Source of the DNA: Silene latifolia
Taxonomy: Eukaryota > Streptophyta > Magnoliopsida > Caryophyllales > Caryophyllaceae
Direction of reading: 5' to 3'
NCBI RefSeq assembly: GCF_048544455.1
Contig: NC_133531.1
Location: forward strand, 64,766,099 to 64,830,098
Length of the DNA stretch: 64,000 nt
Shown: positions 34,435 to 45,905 of the stretch, in pieces
Layout of the letters: every line of letters begins with the position of its first letter
Position numbering within the stretch: the stretch's first letter is position 1
Made by a program: the position numbers and the translations under genes
Notes under the pieces: model-generated
The model's database searches: none
The model's input: the letters and a program-made list of their open reading frames with translations, nothing else
Told to the model about the DNA's origin: nothing

Positions 34435-35976
34435 CTAGAGATCGCCATCATCCCCCTCTAGGTCACTATCCCATAATTCCTTGGATGCATCACTTGTATT
34501 AGGGTCCATGAACTCATCTTCTTCGCTACCAAGCTCCACCGTATCCCCACCGCAAGATTTGTCGCTCCCTTTATCTTGTCGCCCATTTACCCCTTCATTT
34601 TCTCTTTCCGAATTTTGGAAGAGTATATCCATTTGTGCCCAAGAGGGAAATGCTCCCTCCTCACTAATCTTCCCCCTTTGAATCATATCGTGGAATTGAG
34701 GGTAAAGTGCATAATAGTTATCCACGGTAGCCTCATATTGTCGGAAATGTAAATCTTGGAGAATTCCCGTTACAAAGTCATCACGGGGGAGGATAAAGGG
34801 GTTAGGGTGGTTGTATAGTTGATATGGAAAAGGGTCGGGAGGCACTTTGATTTTCTCATCTTGTGGTTGTTGTTCTTGTTGTTGTTGGGGATTTGGAGGT
34901 GGTGGTGCTTGCCTTGCTTGGGTTGGGTTTGCGGGGATGAGGTAGGATGGGATTGGTGAAAGAGGTCCCCTTCTTGGTGAGATTCTTGGTAGACCGGTCA
35001 TTGGTAGGTAGATTGGATCACTTTCTTTTGTTATCCACTTGATCCTTTTATCAACCCCCTCAAGGGTTATCCAATGATGATGGACAAGAAGGAGGTCTTC
35101 ATTTATCCTTGTATTCCCGGAAAGAGGAGTGTACTCATTGTTCTCATTAAATTTTGGATTGAAATACTTTGCAATCTTTGTAATGAGCCCTCCATTAACA
35201 ATGTGTTTCATCCTATCATCATCACCGTTTCTAAACTTAGCCCACTGCTCAAGTAGAACAAGAGGCGCATTAAAATGGTACCCACCCCTTCCTTGGATAT
35301 CGAGATAAGACTCCATGAACACAAGATCGAGTTCGTTCACAATTGCCGGGTCTCGGCAAGCAAGGAGGGTGCCGGAAAGGAACCGGTAAGTGAGTCTAAA
35401 AATAGGATTTTAGATGTGGAAAGCTAGACACTCCTTGATGTACATGAAATCTCGGCCGGTCATGGCCCTCCATAGGGGTGCAACACTATATCTCTTCGGT
35501 TTTGATGTCCGGGTAGGCGAGACATCGAGACCAAACACATTAGCAAATTCCACTAGAGTCATCATTCTTGAAACACTTTCCAACCTAAATTCTATGCATA
35601 TCGTTCTATTCAAGGTTGTAATTTTTAAGAAGCTTAAAAATTTAAGAACAAGGGATCGGTAGGTTTGTTCGTGCATGTGAAATAGGGTAGAGAGACCAAA
35701 CAACTCAAAAAGGGCTTCCATTTGATGGTAAATCCCAAGCTTCCTTAAGGTTCTATGACATAAAAACTTTGTAGGGAGAATGTTCTTACCAAGAAGTCGG
35801 TGAAAAACGAGCCTTTGCACATCATTTACGAATTCAACATTAGAGAAATCATCAAGCTTGGTAAGATCCACAATTTCCTCATGCTCCCTCCTTAGAGTGT
35901 TGATGTGAGAAGTAGAAGAGCTTCCTCTTACTCTTGGTCTCCTTCTATCCCTAAATGAAGATCCCTTTGGTCCCAT
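34435..35976 (-). pseudogene. ORF1-type protein, one premature stop (element E)
   Basis: One frame of 513 codons with a single internal TAA at 35410-35412; both halves are otherwise open. Start MGPKGSSFRDRRRPRVRG, strongly basic, then DDFSNVEFVNDVQRLVF, TYRSLVLKFLSFLKI, IEFRLESVSRMM, GLITKIAKYFNPKF, a Gln/Pro-rich stretch and an acidic tail (LGSEEDEFMDPN ... DLEGDDGDL). The stop falls where C has HHPGIRVW. It lies directly downstream of integrase in transcription sense, the position of env-like genes, but no signal peptide, transmembrane span or glycosylation pattern stands out. Function unknown. Confidence 0.8.
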
Positions 35977-36806
35977 TCTTTGATTGTTGAGTTAGAATTT
36001 TTTATTTGTTGAAGTATGGAGATGCTCTTTGTGGATTGAATCTTGCTTTTGAAACCCTAGAAATTGGGGCTTTTTGATTTTGTGGAATTAAATAGTGTTT
36101 GGGATATGCTTTGGAGTCATAAAAAGGTGGGTTTTTATAATACAAGTGGAAGGAAGGGTGATGTGTCACAAATTGTGTGGTGAGGAGAATTAAAATTGGA
36201 AAAATCGGGAGTGAAGGAAGCAGGGAGACGAGCGGACTCGGGCTCGGGACGCTCGAATTCTCTCATTCTGGGACGAGCGGATTCCTGGGAAGACGCTCGG
36301 ATTCTCTTACAGCGAAGTTTTTCAAAAATTGACGCAGCCAAGACCAGCGGATCGAGCACAGGACGAGCATCTTTTCTGAGCCAAGACGAGCGTCTTTCCT
36401 CAAAGACGAGCGGATTCTGTTACAGCAACTTTTCTTCATCTGCACTGGCAAAAAGACGAGCGGATTTGTCTTCAGACGCTCGGATTTCTGCCGGACAAGC
36501 GGATTCTCAATAATACGGGCGTCTTTTTACAAACCGAGCGGATTTTCTCTTTAGACGCTCGGATTCCTTGCTGCGGATTCCCTTTGATTTCCTTGACTCC
36601 AATGAAAAGCTTCCCCACACTTGAAAACTAGCTCCTTCCTTCATCAAAAATCATTAGTGACCCTCCCTCACTTACTCTCATGGAAAGAATTTATGTTTAT
36701 GATAAAGGGAATGCAACAAAATTATAAATACAAGTTAGAGGGGTTAGTATATTTACAAGTGGTGGTTTAGGGAGGACTCCACCAAAATCTCCCTTTGATG
36801 ATTCCT
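35977..36806 (-). other. Element E spacer between integrase and ORF1
   Basis: Non-coding. It begins (in transcription sense) right after the integrase stop with TTTTGGTGGAGTCCTCCCTA, which is also found just after the protease stop in C and H. It holds a CpG-word cluster at 36225-36560. Confidence 0.72.
36225..36560. repeat. CpG-word cluster upstream of ORF1 in E
   Basis: At least twelve words: GACGAGCGGACTCG, GACGCTCGAATTC, GACGAGCGGATTCC, GACGCTCGGATTCTC, GACGAGCGTCTTTC and others, on both orientations. Confidence 0.8.
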
Positions 36807-37938
36807 TCAAGGATGAGGAGGCCCGAGGTAGGTGACCTCGAACTCTCCAATAAATGCTCCCTCATAATATGGCTTCAATCTTTGACCATTGACCTTGAAT
36901 TTGCTTCCATCTTCCGCCTTGATTTCAAAATCCCCATACTTTCCAACCTCGGTGATCACATAGGGACCCATCCATCTAGAGTTCAACTTCTCGGGAAAGA
37001 GTCGATATCGGGAATTGAATAGAAGGACTTTATCCCCTTTGTGCAAGGCTTTTTGCTTGATCCTCTTGTCATGAAGCAATCTTGTCCTTTCCTTGTAGAT
37101 CTTGGCATTCTCATAAGATTGTAGTCGGAATTCCTCCAACTCTTGAATTTGTATCATCCTCTTTTGACCACTTAATTTGAGATCAAGGTTAAGGGCTCGG
37201 ATTGCCCAAAAAGCTTTGTACTCCAATTCGATTGGCAAGTGGCATGCTTTTCCATAGACAAGATTGTAAGGGGAGGCTCCTATGGGAGTCTTATAGGCCG
37301 TCCTATAAGCCCAAAGAGCGTCATCAAGCTTCGTGCTCCAATCCTTTCGGGTCTTGTTTACCACTTTCTCAAGAATTTGCTTGATCTCTCTATTCGAAGC
37401 TTCAACTTGACTGCTTGTTTGAGGATGATATCGTAAGCCGGTTCTATGTTGAACACCATACTTGGTCAAAAGGGATGCGAGCTTCTTTTCATGAAAATGC
37501 GTTCCTCCATCACTTATGATTGCTCTGGGAACTCCGAATCTTGGGAAGATTATTTTCTTGAAGAGCTTGGTGACTGTCTTCACATCATCGTTTGGGGTGG
37601 CAATTGCCTCCACCCATTTTGAGACGTAGTCTACGGCCACAAGGATATACTTATTTCCATTGGATGTCACAAACGGTCCTTGGTAGTCGATCCCCCAAAC
37701 GTCGAAGATCTCTACCTCTAGTATGCCCCTTTGTGGCATTTCATTCCTCCTAGAGATATTCCTCTTCCTTTGACAAGCATCACAATGAATGATGAATTCT
37801 CTTGTGTCTTGGAACATTGTAGGCCAATAGAAGCCCGATTGAAGAATTTTTGCAATGGTTCTCTTTGCTCCATGGTGCCCACCGTAAGGTGACGAGTGGC
37901 ATCCTTCCAAGATTCCTTGGACTTCCCATTGAGGGATG
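36807..37938 (-). CDS. Athila-type integrase (element E), open, 5' end cut by copia F
   Basis: It encodes the integrase that would insert element cDNA. The zinc-binding domain shows HH at GGHHGAKRT and CDACQR (HHCC). The core shows WGIDYQGPF (Asp), [10 protein letters not shown] (Asp) and [10 protein letters not shown] (Glu). The C-terminal part has a GPF/Y-type motif, SRWMGPYVI. It ends YLGPPHP with a TGA. There is no stop or frameshift in 367+ codons. Its frame continues across copia F into the RNase H linker at 46901 once one GGATG copy is dropped, so pol was intact when F inserted. The annotated 5' edge is the insertion point, not a start codon. Confidence 0.92.
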
Positions 37939-38930
37939 TGTTGGGGTTGGTGTCCTTAACAGTTAGTGCAAGGACTTATAAACCTCTAAAAGGATCAAAG
38001 GGCATACTTTGGTATTATTATCAGTTGATCCACGTTTATCAATAACGGTTGGCTTGCTAGATAAGTTTGACGTTATTGTCATACAGATGGCGGTGATCAA
38101 CTGGTCCCTAAAAGTCACACCTATAGGATACGTTCGAGAGATGTGACGGTATGAAAATACTGTCATGTAGATGCCAAAATTGACTAACCAGTTAGTCCGA
38201 GTTATTTGACTAGTAATTAGTCAAATATGTGATGTTGAGATATTATATTTAATACGGATTAAATATCATGGGCTAAGGCGAATTAACCAGTTAATTCGTA
38301 AAATTAAATATACGTGATTTATATTTAATTAAATGTATATTAAAAAATAATTATACAATACTGCTTTGTCGGACACGAATTAATAATTCAGCTAACCCGT
38401 ATTATTAGCTGATGCCTTAATTTCCGATAACCGATAACAGTTTATAATATAAACCCGTCATATACATTTTAGCATTTGGCGAACTGGACCTCGAGCTAAA
38501 ATTAAGAGGAAGTGGAAGCCCACTTCCCCATGCATGCACTCGGTCCGGCCGAACCAAACAAAAGGAGAGACTCCCTCTCCTTTTGACCTAGACAATTTCA
38601 TTTGGAGAACAACTAGGGTTTTGAAGGGCATTCTTCTCTGAAAAACCTGAGATCTCTCATCTCGACAAAACTCACATCAGTTCTCCCTATATTGCAAGGC
38701 AATCGGAGAACACTGTTCTAGCACAAGGGCATATCTCGGACAAAGTCTTGGGTGTAACGATTAGGAGGAAATCGCTTTGATTTGTTCTTTACGCCGCAAT
38801 TTAAAGGACCCGAGGTTATTTCTTGTTCCTTATCGTTTCTATTGTTTTTATGTTTTATGACGATATTCGCATGTATAAATTTACGTTATAGTCCTGCAAT
38901 TAAAGGGTAGTATACGGATATTAACCCACA
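37939..38930 (+). repeat. Element F 5' LTR
   Basis: 992 bases, starting TGTTGGGGTTGGTGTCC and ending TATTAACCCACA. Nearly identical to 45906-46900; the 3' copy has three extra bases near 46740-46756 (ATCTGC for ATCGC, TTTCTG for TTTG). Confidence 0.95.
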
Positions 38931-38932
38931 AG

Positions 38933-38944
38933 TGGTATCAGAGC
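38933..38944 (+). promoter_or_regulatory. Primer binding site, tRNA-iMet (element F)
   Basis: TGGTATCAGAGC two bases after the 5' LTR. Confidence 0.94.
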
Positions 38945-39339
38945 GAGGCCACGTGAATTTTTCATGTGTTTTTCATAAAACGTTTTTGAAACGATGAATT
39001 TTGGTTAAAATTTTGTCTCGGCAGCCATTTTTTTTAACTCGGCAGAAATTTTTTTTTATTGCTGCGTTTTTTTTGGTTGCATTGGGAACCGTGTCTTGTT
39101 TACACGGTTGCTCTTGTTGTTGTTTTGTCTCGAAAACCAAACCGTGCCATGTTTTACACGGCTGTTTTGTTTCAAATTTCATGTTGTTTTTACATGTTGT
39201 TATTTTATACAGAGATTATAGCAACATGTCATGTTTTTGTCAATTGTTAAAATTGATTTTATGCGTTTTTGATCAAAATTGTTTTGGTTTTGTATCATAA
39301 AACTTGTTTCACGAGGGTTTGGAATTTTTCAGAAATTTT

Positions 39340-39668
39340 TGTACTCGATCGAACAATATTTCCATCGATCGAGTGTTTTTTCTGCTTGTTTTTGCTCGAT
39401 CGAGTCCCTGTTGTACTCGATCGACCCCGTGTCAAAAACCTTTTTCTCGATCGAGTCCCTGTTGTACTCGATCGACCCCCTTCTAAACCCTGCTGCTCGA
39501 TCGAGTTGTCCTCGTACTCGATCGAGTAGTTTTGCTGATATAGGTACTCGATCGACCACCAGTTTAGTCGATCGAGCACCTCCTGATTAGCATACCTCTC
39601 GATCGACTTGCAGTTCAGTCGATCGAGCCCTCCTGTCCCTCGATCGAGCACTTATGTCCCTGGATCGA
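39340..39668. repeat. TCGATCGA cluster in F leader
   Basis: About fourteen CTCGATCGA(G/C) words in ~330 bases, many in alternating pairs. One 34-base unit occurs twice exactly (39395-39428 and 39446-39479). The homologous leader of copia G has no such cluster. Confidence 0.88.
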
Positions 39669-41005
39669 GGGATTTCGTCTTTAACAGCTTTGAAAATTTG
39701 TTTCTTTTGATTTAAATTTTCTTTTGGCTTCAATATGTACTTTATACGGATATAGTACACTCGCTTAATAGTGAATCGGTTCACACACGTACCATTAAGT
39801 TATTTTAAATTATATTTAAAGTAACGGATTATAATAGATTAAAATTAAATGATAGAAGCGGTTTTATCACACGAATTTTAATCATTAAAAGGTGGTTTGG
39901 ATAAATTTAACATAATTACGGAATTATGTCACGAATGAATTTGTTTTTAGTTGATGCATTTTTATTTATCGTTTTGTTGAATGCCGTGAATGCCATTTTA
40001 ATTACGTATTTAATTTTTACAATCAATTGTAACTTAGTGTGGCCTTAGTAGAACGTGTTACCGTAATGATGGAACACGGTCTTGGTTGTATTTTGAGATC
40101 TTGCATCTCCGTTTTGGATTTTTCACTTGTAATTACAGTTTTAATTAGAATGTAAATCGGTTTATATTTTGTAATTTTAAATTGTAATTTTTGAGAAGAC
40201 CAAAGATGGAGACCGGATGCTCACTCCCGCTACTTGGATCAAGATGGAACATCAAGACAAGCTTTTCGGGTCCAACGGTGGATTCCAAAGTTGTATCTTG
40301 TTCTTATACTAGGATAGGCCACACTAGGAATTTTTTATTTACGTATCGCATTCCTTTATTTATTTTTATGCAACGATAATATGCATCATATTCCGCCTAA
40401 AAACCAAACCACCTAATTATTGCATGAAAACTGACACATATAGAGGTCACGAGTTAGTTTTCATTGACATTCTCATGTCACACGTTTTTAAGCCATCATC
40501 CAAATAAATTCATTCACGACAGACGCTAGTTATTCGTTCACTTAAAATGAATTATGATTTAGTTGATGGGATCTTCCTCGTATAAACCAAAATTGAGAAC
40601 GGTCTTTATAGGTCAAACTCCAATAAGTCCCTTCTTCGTCGGTAGGCATACTATGACCCCTTCTACGTCGGGTAAGTTGGAACCGATTGACCTATTTTAT
40701 CTCAACACTATGGTCACTCGTACGATCCTGTGATCATGGTGGACTATAGATAGGATTTACGGAAATCTATCGACCAAGAGTTCTTCCGGAAGAATTAGCT
40801 AAACAGTTGGCTTATCAATTTACTGAAATTGAGTCTTGGGATCACTTGTATCATTCTTGAGGGAGATCAATTATGCAAGTGCAAGAGTCTACATGTTTAA
40901 AAAGAATTTTAAAATAGACTTAAATCACCTCGATGAGTTGCTTATTTCGTTTTGTTTTTCCTTTCTTTTTCAGTGTAGATCACGTTTTAAACTGCTAAAC
41001 AATAA

Positions 41006-42294
41006 ATGGCTGGTTCAAGTGATAACCCAATGCCAAGTGCCACATTGGACCGTGAGTCCTGGATTAGGATCTTCATGAATCAGATGAATCGGTCTACTCG
41101 GATCGAAGAATGATGGATCCAACCGCGGACCGGGAGGCGGCATTACGGAATGCCGCCACCGCGACGGAAGCTCAAATTTTTGTTAGAGCCCCTCCCGGCA
41201 AACCCAGGTCCCACGGCTAGAGCTACCGAAATCGCCAAGTTTAACGATTTCTGTATGGAAGCGGGTGCGATTAAAAACGTGCTCATTTTTGCAATGGAAT
41301 CCAATTTGCAGAAACGCTTCATAGCCCATGGTGCAAACAAGATTTTCACCACGCTCACTAAGGAATTCTCGAAAGCACCGAGAATCGTGACCTATGAGCA
41401 TACCACTCGCTTCTTTGATGCGAGACTCGAAAGGGCCAACGGTTAGCCCACACATTCTCGGCATGATTGAGAATGTCGAGAAACGGAGACCTTTAATCGT
41501 AACATCAGCGAGAATATTGTTATCGACCGTATTCTTCACTCACTCCACGATGGTTATTCGCAATTCAGAGCGAATTACTATATGAATGATTTGAAGAAAA
41601 CTCCGCATGAACTGCACTCCCTCCTCGTACAGACCGAGAAGGACATGAAGTGCAGTGGGAGCTCGAAACAGGATGTTCTCGTTGTGTCAAACAAAGGGAA
41701 AGGTAAGGGCAAAGCTCCGGCAAACCTAACAGTAGGTAAGGCGAAGTTCAAGAAGTCGGGTTCAGGTAAGAGTGGTCCTGGTGAGTCGAGCAACTCATCA
41801 GGCATGACAAAGAGCAAGAGTGAAAACATGGAATGCCATCATTGCCACAAGACTGGGCATTGGAGACGCACATGTCCTGTTTATCATGAGGACTTAAAGG
41901 CAGGTCGTGTTAAACCTGTTGGTATGTCTTCTCTCTCTTCTACTTTTATTCATATGATTGAGATTAACCACGCAAGTTACGGAACTTGGGTACTTGATAC
42001 TGGTTGTGGTTCTCATCTGTGTAATCATGTGCAGGGGCTCCGAAACATCGAACCCCTCGTAAAGGGTGAGGTGGACCTGCGTGTTGGGAATGGAGCAAGC
42101 AAGAGTATTTGCCATCTCAAGGGGACATATGTGATCCAGCTTCCTAGCGGATTTGAGTTATCATTATATGATTGCTATTATGTACCCAGTCTTTCTAAAA
42201 ACATTATTTCAGTTTCTGCGCTTGATAAACTTGGTTTTTCATTTGTAATAGAAAACAATGCTTGCATTTTCTCATTACACGATATGATTTACTG
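41006..42294 (+). pseudogene. Copia gag and protease, frameshifted (element F)
   Basis: It starts MAGSSDNPMPSATLDRESW, like G's Gag, but meets a stop at 41111-41113 after a one-base shift relative to G. The Gag core is readable at 41180-41440 (MEAGAIKNVLIFAMES, FTTLTKEFSKAPRIVTYEH), shifts again near 41446, and continues open from 41582. CCHC zinc knuckle CHHCHKTGHWRRTC at ~41831-41872. Protease active site WVLDTGCGSHLCNH at ~41987, with the stretch NGASKSICHLKGTY and FELSLYDCYYVPSLSKN after it. A stop follows at 42293. Gag would form the particle; this copy cannot make a full one. Confidence 0.88.
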
Positions 42295-43440
42295 ACAAGG
42301 CGTTTCCATGAACGGAATTTATGTTTTAGATCGGACCACGGAAATATTACACGTAATGAATAAAAAGTTAAAGGTTGGTGACAAAGATCAAACGTATCTA
42401 TGGCACTGCCGTATGGGACACATTAATGAGAAACGCGTAAAATGAAACGGCTCATCAAACATGGAGCTATCTCGGCCTTTGATTTTCAATCATTTGGCAC
42501 GTGTGAATCATGTCTCATCGGTAAGATGACTCGGATTTCCTTCAAAGGTGTTGGAATGCGCGCTGCTGACCTATTAGGACTCATACACACGGATGTATGT
42601 GGACCTATGTCAATCACCGCACGAGAAGGCTATAGGTATTTTATCACTTTCACGGACGATTTGAGTAGATATGGCTATGTCTACTTGATGAAGCACAAAA
42701 GTGAATCCTTTGAGAAATTCAAGGAATACCAAAATAGGGTAAAGAACCTATTAGGTAGAAAGATTAAAACACTGCGTTCAGATCGTGGTGGCGAGTATCT
42801 TTCTCACGAGTTTGATCAACACCTCAAAGACTGTGGGATTGCCTTACAGTTAACTCCACCTGGAACACCTCAGTTGAATGGTGTGTCCGAACGGAGAAAT
42901 CGAACACTACTTGATATGGTTCGATCCATGATGAGTCACACGATATTACCTGATTCATTATGGGGTTATGCTCTTATGTCAGCCGCTCTAATACTTAACC
43001 GAAGTCCGTCTAAAGCTGTTGACAAGACCCCATATGAACTATGGAAGGGAACGGTCCCTAACTTGTCCTTTATACGGGTTTGGGGCTGCGAGGCTTATGT
43101 CAAGTGGAGACCTGAAGATAAGCTCGGCCCGCGATCGGTCAAGACATACTTTATAGGTTATCCTAAAGGATCACGTGGTCATTACTTCTATTCGCCAACC
43201 GAACAACGTGATTTTGTTGCGGCTAGTGCGACATTCTTAGAGAAGGAATTTCTCGAGAATGCAAAGAGTGATAGAACCTTCGACCTGTCGGAGATTCCAG
43301 AACCAAACACCGAGCAACCATTGGAGGAACCTGTTCCTTCAATCCCGGCTGCGGTGAATATTCCTGAGGAACCTAGGAGGTCGGGAAGAGTCTCTATTCC
43401 TCCGGACAGATACATTGGTATGGTCGAGGAACATGACATA
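42295..43440 (+). pseudogene. Copia integrase (element F)
   Basis: The GAG-pre-integrase region (LWHCRMGHINEKR at ~42401, then CESCLIGKMTR) supplies the HHCC zinc site but is split by a frameshift near 42440. The core is open from 42442: LGLIHTDVCGPM (Asp), TLRSDRGGEYLS (Asp), NGVSERRNRTLLDMVRSM (Glu), then RVWGCEAYVK and SVKTYFIGYPKGSRGHYFY. It reads on into the RT start without a stop. Close to G's integrase but without the stop that G has after FEKFKE. Confidence 0.9.
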
Positions 43441-44349
43441 GATGACGTTCTACTCTTAACGAGTAGTGAACCCGCAACCTATAAAGGTGCCATGACTAGT
43501 TCTGACTCAAAGCTATGGCTTGAGGCCATGCAATCCGAGATGGACTCCATGTACGAGAACAACGTGTGGGATCTTGTTGACTTACCTGCTAAGGTTCGTC
43601 CCCTTCAATGCAAATGGCTTTACAAGATAAAGCATTCGTGGAAGGTCGCAAGATATCTACAAAGCACGACTAGTTGCTAAAGGTTTCACCCAAGTGCCAG
43701 GTTTGCACTACGATGAGATTTTTGCACCCGTAGTTATCTTTGCGTTCCATTCGGATTATCTTAGCGATCGCCGCTTTTCATGACTATGAAATTTGGCAAA
43801 TGGATGTGAAAACCGCCTTCTTAAACGGCTTTTTGGAGGAAGAGTTGTACATGGTACAACCCGAAGGTTTCATCGATCCGCAACATCCTAAGAAAGTATG
43901 CAAGCTTAAGCGTTCCATTTATGGACTTAAGCAAGCATCAAGGAGTTGGAATCATCGCTTCGACCAAGTGATAAAAGACAATGGATTTACTCGATCGGTC
44001 GAGGAACCATGTCTATATATCAAGTCGAGTGGGAGCAAGATTGTCTTCCTAATATTGTATGTTGACGACATACTCCCGATTGGGAATGACATACCTCTCT
44101 TAACTTCGGTGAAAGTATGGTTGAAAAACCATTTCAGATGAAAGATCTGGGAGAGGCACAAAGAATTCTAGGCATCCGTATCTATCGAGATAGATCACGA
44201 CGGATGTTATCTCTCGATCGGGAGTCTTACATAGACAAAGTCCTAGAGAGATTCAGCATGACTAACTCCAAGAAGGGGTTCCTTCCTATGGCTCCAGGGG
44301 TGCATTTGAGCAAGTCTCGGGCACGGAGACACCGGAAGAGAAAGAGCGC
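43441..44349 (+). pseudogene. Copia reverse transcriptase, frameshifted (element F)
   Basis: WLEAMQSEMDSMYENNVWDLV starts the RT. A frameshift lies near 43640-43650 (KIKHSWKVARYLQ where the family continues with YKARLVAKGF), another near 43745 (extra T in GCGTTCCATT). WQMDVKTAFLNGFLEEELYM and ILYVDDIL (YVDD box, ~44058) are intact. A further shift near 44139 breaks HFQMKDLGEA, and one near 44320 breaks the connection to RNase H. The enzyme would copy element RNA to DNA; this copy is dead. Confidence 0.9.
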
Positions 44350-45042
44350 ATGACACGGATTCCTTATGCTTCGGCAATAGGATCAATCATGTATGCCATG
44401 ATATGCACACGTCCGGACGTGGCATATGCATTGAGTATGACAAGTCGATTCCAACAGCAACCAGGTGAACCACATTGGTTGGCTGTCAAGAACATTCTTA
44501 AGTACCTACGGAGGACTAAAGATTGGGCATTGACTTATGGAGGCTCTCAAACGCTATGCGCAACCGATTCTGCAGATGCTAGCTTCCAAACGGATCGAGA
44601 TGACTCGAAATCTCAGTCTGGATTCGTTTTTACTCTTAATGGCGCTGCAGTCAGCTGGAAGAGTTCGAAACAAACTGTTACAGCAGATTCTACGACTGAG
44701 TCCGAGTACTATGCCGCGTCTGAAGCAACAAAGGAAGCGATATGGATGCGTCAATTCTTACATGGACTATCTGTAGTGCCTAGTTCGAATGACCCGATCA
44801 CCATCTATTGCGACAATAGTGGTGCCATCTTCCAAGCTAAGGAGCCAAAGTCTAGCAACAAGTCTAGACATGTACAACGGAAAGCTCATCTAATCCGAGA
44901 TTACGTGGAGCAAAAGGAAGTAGTGATAGAAAAGATTGCTACTGATGATAACATAGCAGATCCTCTCACTAAAGCATTACGACAAGATAAGCATGAAGGG
45001 CACGTTAATTCCATGGGAATCAAACGTGTTCCTGAGTTGTAG
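44350..45042 (+). pseudogene. Copia RNase H and RT C-terminus (element F)
   Basis: Open for 230 codons but cut off from RT by the frameshift upstream. It has IPYASAIGSIMYAMICTRPD, WLAVKNILKYLRRTKDWALT, then RNase H with CATDSADASF (Asp), TTESEYYAASEATKEAIWM (Glu) and IYCDNSGAIF (Asp), KSRHVQRKAHLIRDYVE and ending DNIADPLTKAL...GIKRVPEL. Standard end of a Ty1/copia pol. Confidence 0.92.
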
Positions 45043-45905
45043 TACTCTTTTATGGATTAGATTCATTCTCTTTTGTACTCTATACGACATCATCGTTTTG
45101 ATATTATATATATATATTTTGTTTTTCATGTGGAATTGTACGACAATTTTGAACACCACAAAGTGAACTGAACAAACATCATATCTTGTTAGTCCTTAAT
45201 TGCCCACATGAGCTGATAACTCTGGCAATTATTTTGTGACGTTGGTTGATGGTGGGTTCAACGAGCCATAAGTCAACCGGTTGACTGACCAATCACAGAG
45301 GCGATTTATACGGATATTTCGTAGGACACCATTGTGACATCGACGTGGAGTCCTAAATGTTTTATAACATTCGCTGCCCGGTCGTGGATAGGACTTCCAT
45401 GGTGATCCTAAGAGTCGATTCTTTGACTATCGACTGTCTCTTGAGACTACGGCAGATTTTGGGTGACTTTGGTTTCTTTCTCACGGTCATCCGTAACAGG
45501 GGGCCAAGTAGATTTTTTCTGGGTCATTTCATGCTGTGCTTAGATCGGAAGGAGTCGAGTTGAAGGAAATATTCAGCCTTTATCAGGTACTCGATATTTC
45601 TCAGGGCCACTCGAGGAGTCAGAATCGAAATGCATGGCCATGCTCGGATACGGATTCGTTTTATCAGTTAAGTTACTCTCTAGTCGGGGAAACCACTCTA
45701 GATACAGATCGATTGTAAAATACGACCTTTGTGGATCCAGATCTGCAAATTGTTTTACATTGAGTGGGAGAGATTTTAAATGAATATGAGAATCGGTTAT
45801 CGCACATACACTTGTACGGACAAGTGGGAGTTTGTTGGAGCTTGTGTCCTCCAGTTAGTGCGGATAACGTCATTGCACATACACTTGTACGGACAAGTGG
45901 GAGCT
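45043..45905 (+). other. Element F 3' non-coding region with duplicated polypurine module
   Basis: No coding sequence. A 28-base block ending in the purine run ACAAGTGGGAG occurs exactly twice (45803-45830 and 45876-45903). The second precedes the real 3' LTR. The first is followed by a 38-base LTR-start fragment, TGTTGGAGCTTGTGTCCTCC..., that resembles G's LTR rather than F's. Confidence 0.8.

Larger units (their letters stand above)
38931..41005 (+). other. Element F long 5' leader
   Basis: About 2.1 kb between the LTR and gag. It contains the primer site, a TCGATCGA cluster (39340-39668), and blocks shared with G's leader: CACTCCCGCTAC-TGGATCAAGATGG (~40220) and CCCTTCTTCGTCGGTAGGCAT (~40629). 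No long ORF. Confidence 0.72.

Noticed and set aside
34481..34681. Ser-rich ORF opposite ORF1 of E
   Set aside because: Antisense shadow of the acidic tail.
39295..39651. TCGATCGA array looked like a CRISPR-type or satellite array
   Set aside because: Spacers are not uniform in length, no cas genes, and the window is a eukaryotic retrotransposon nest; units are degenerate.
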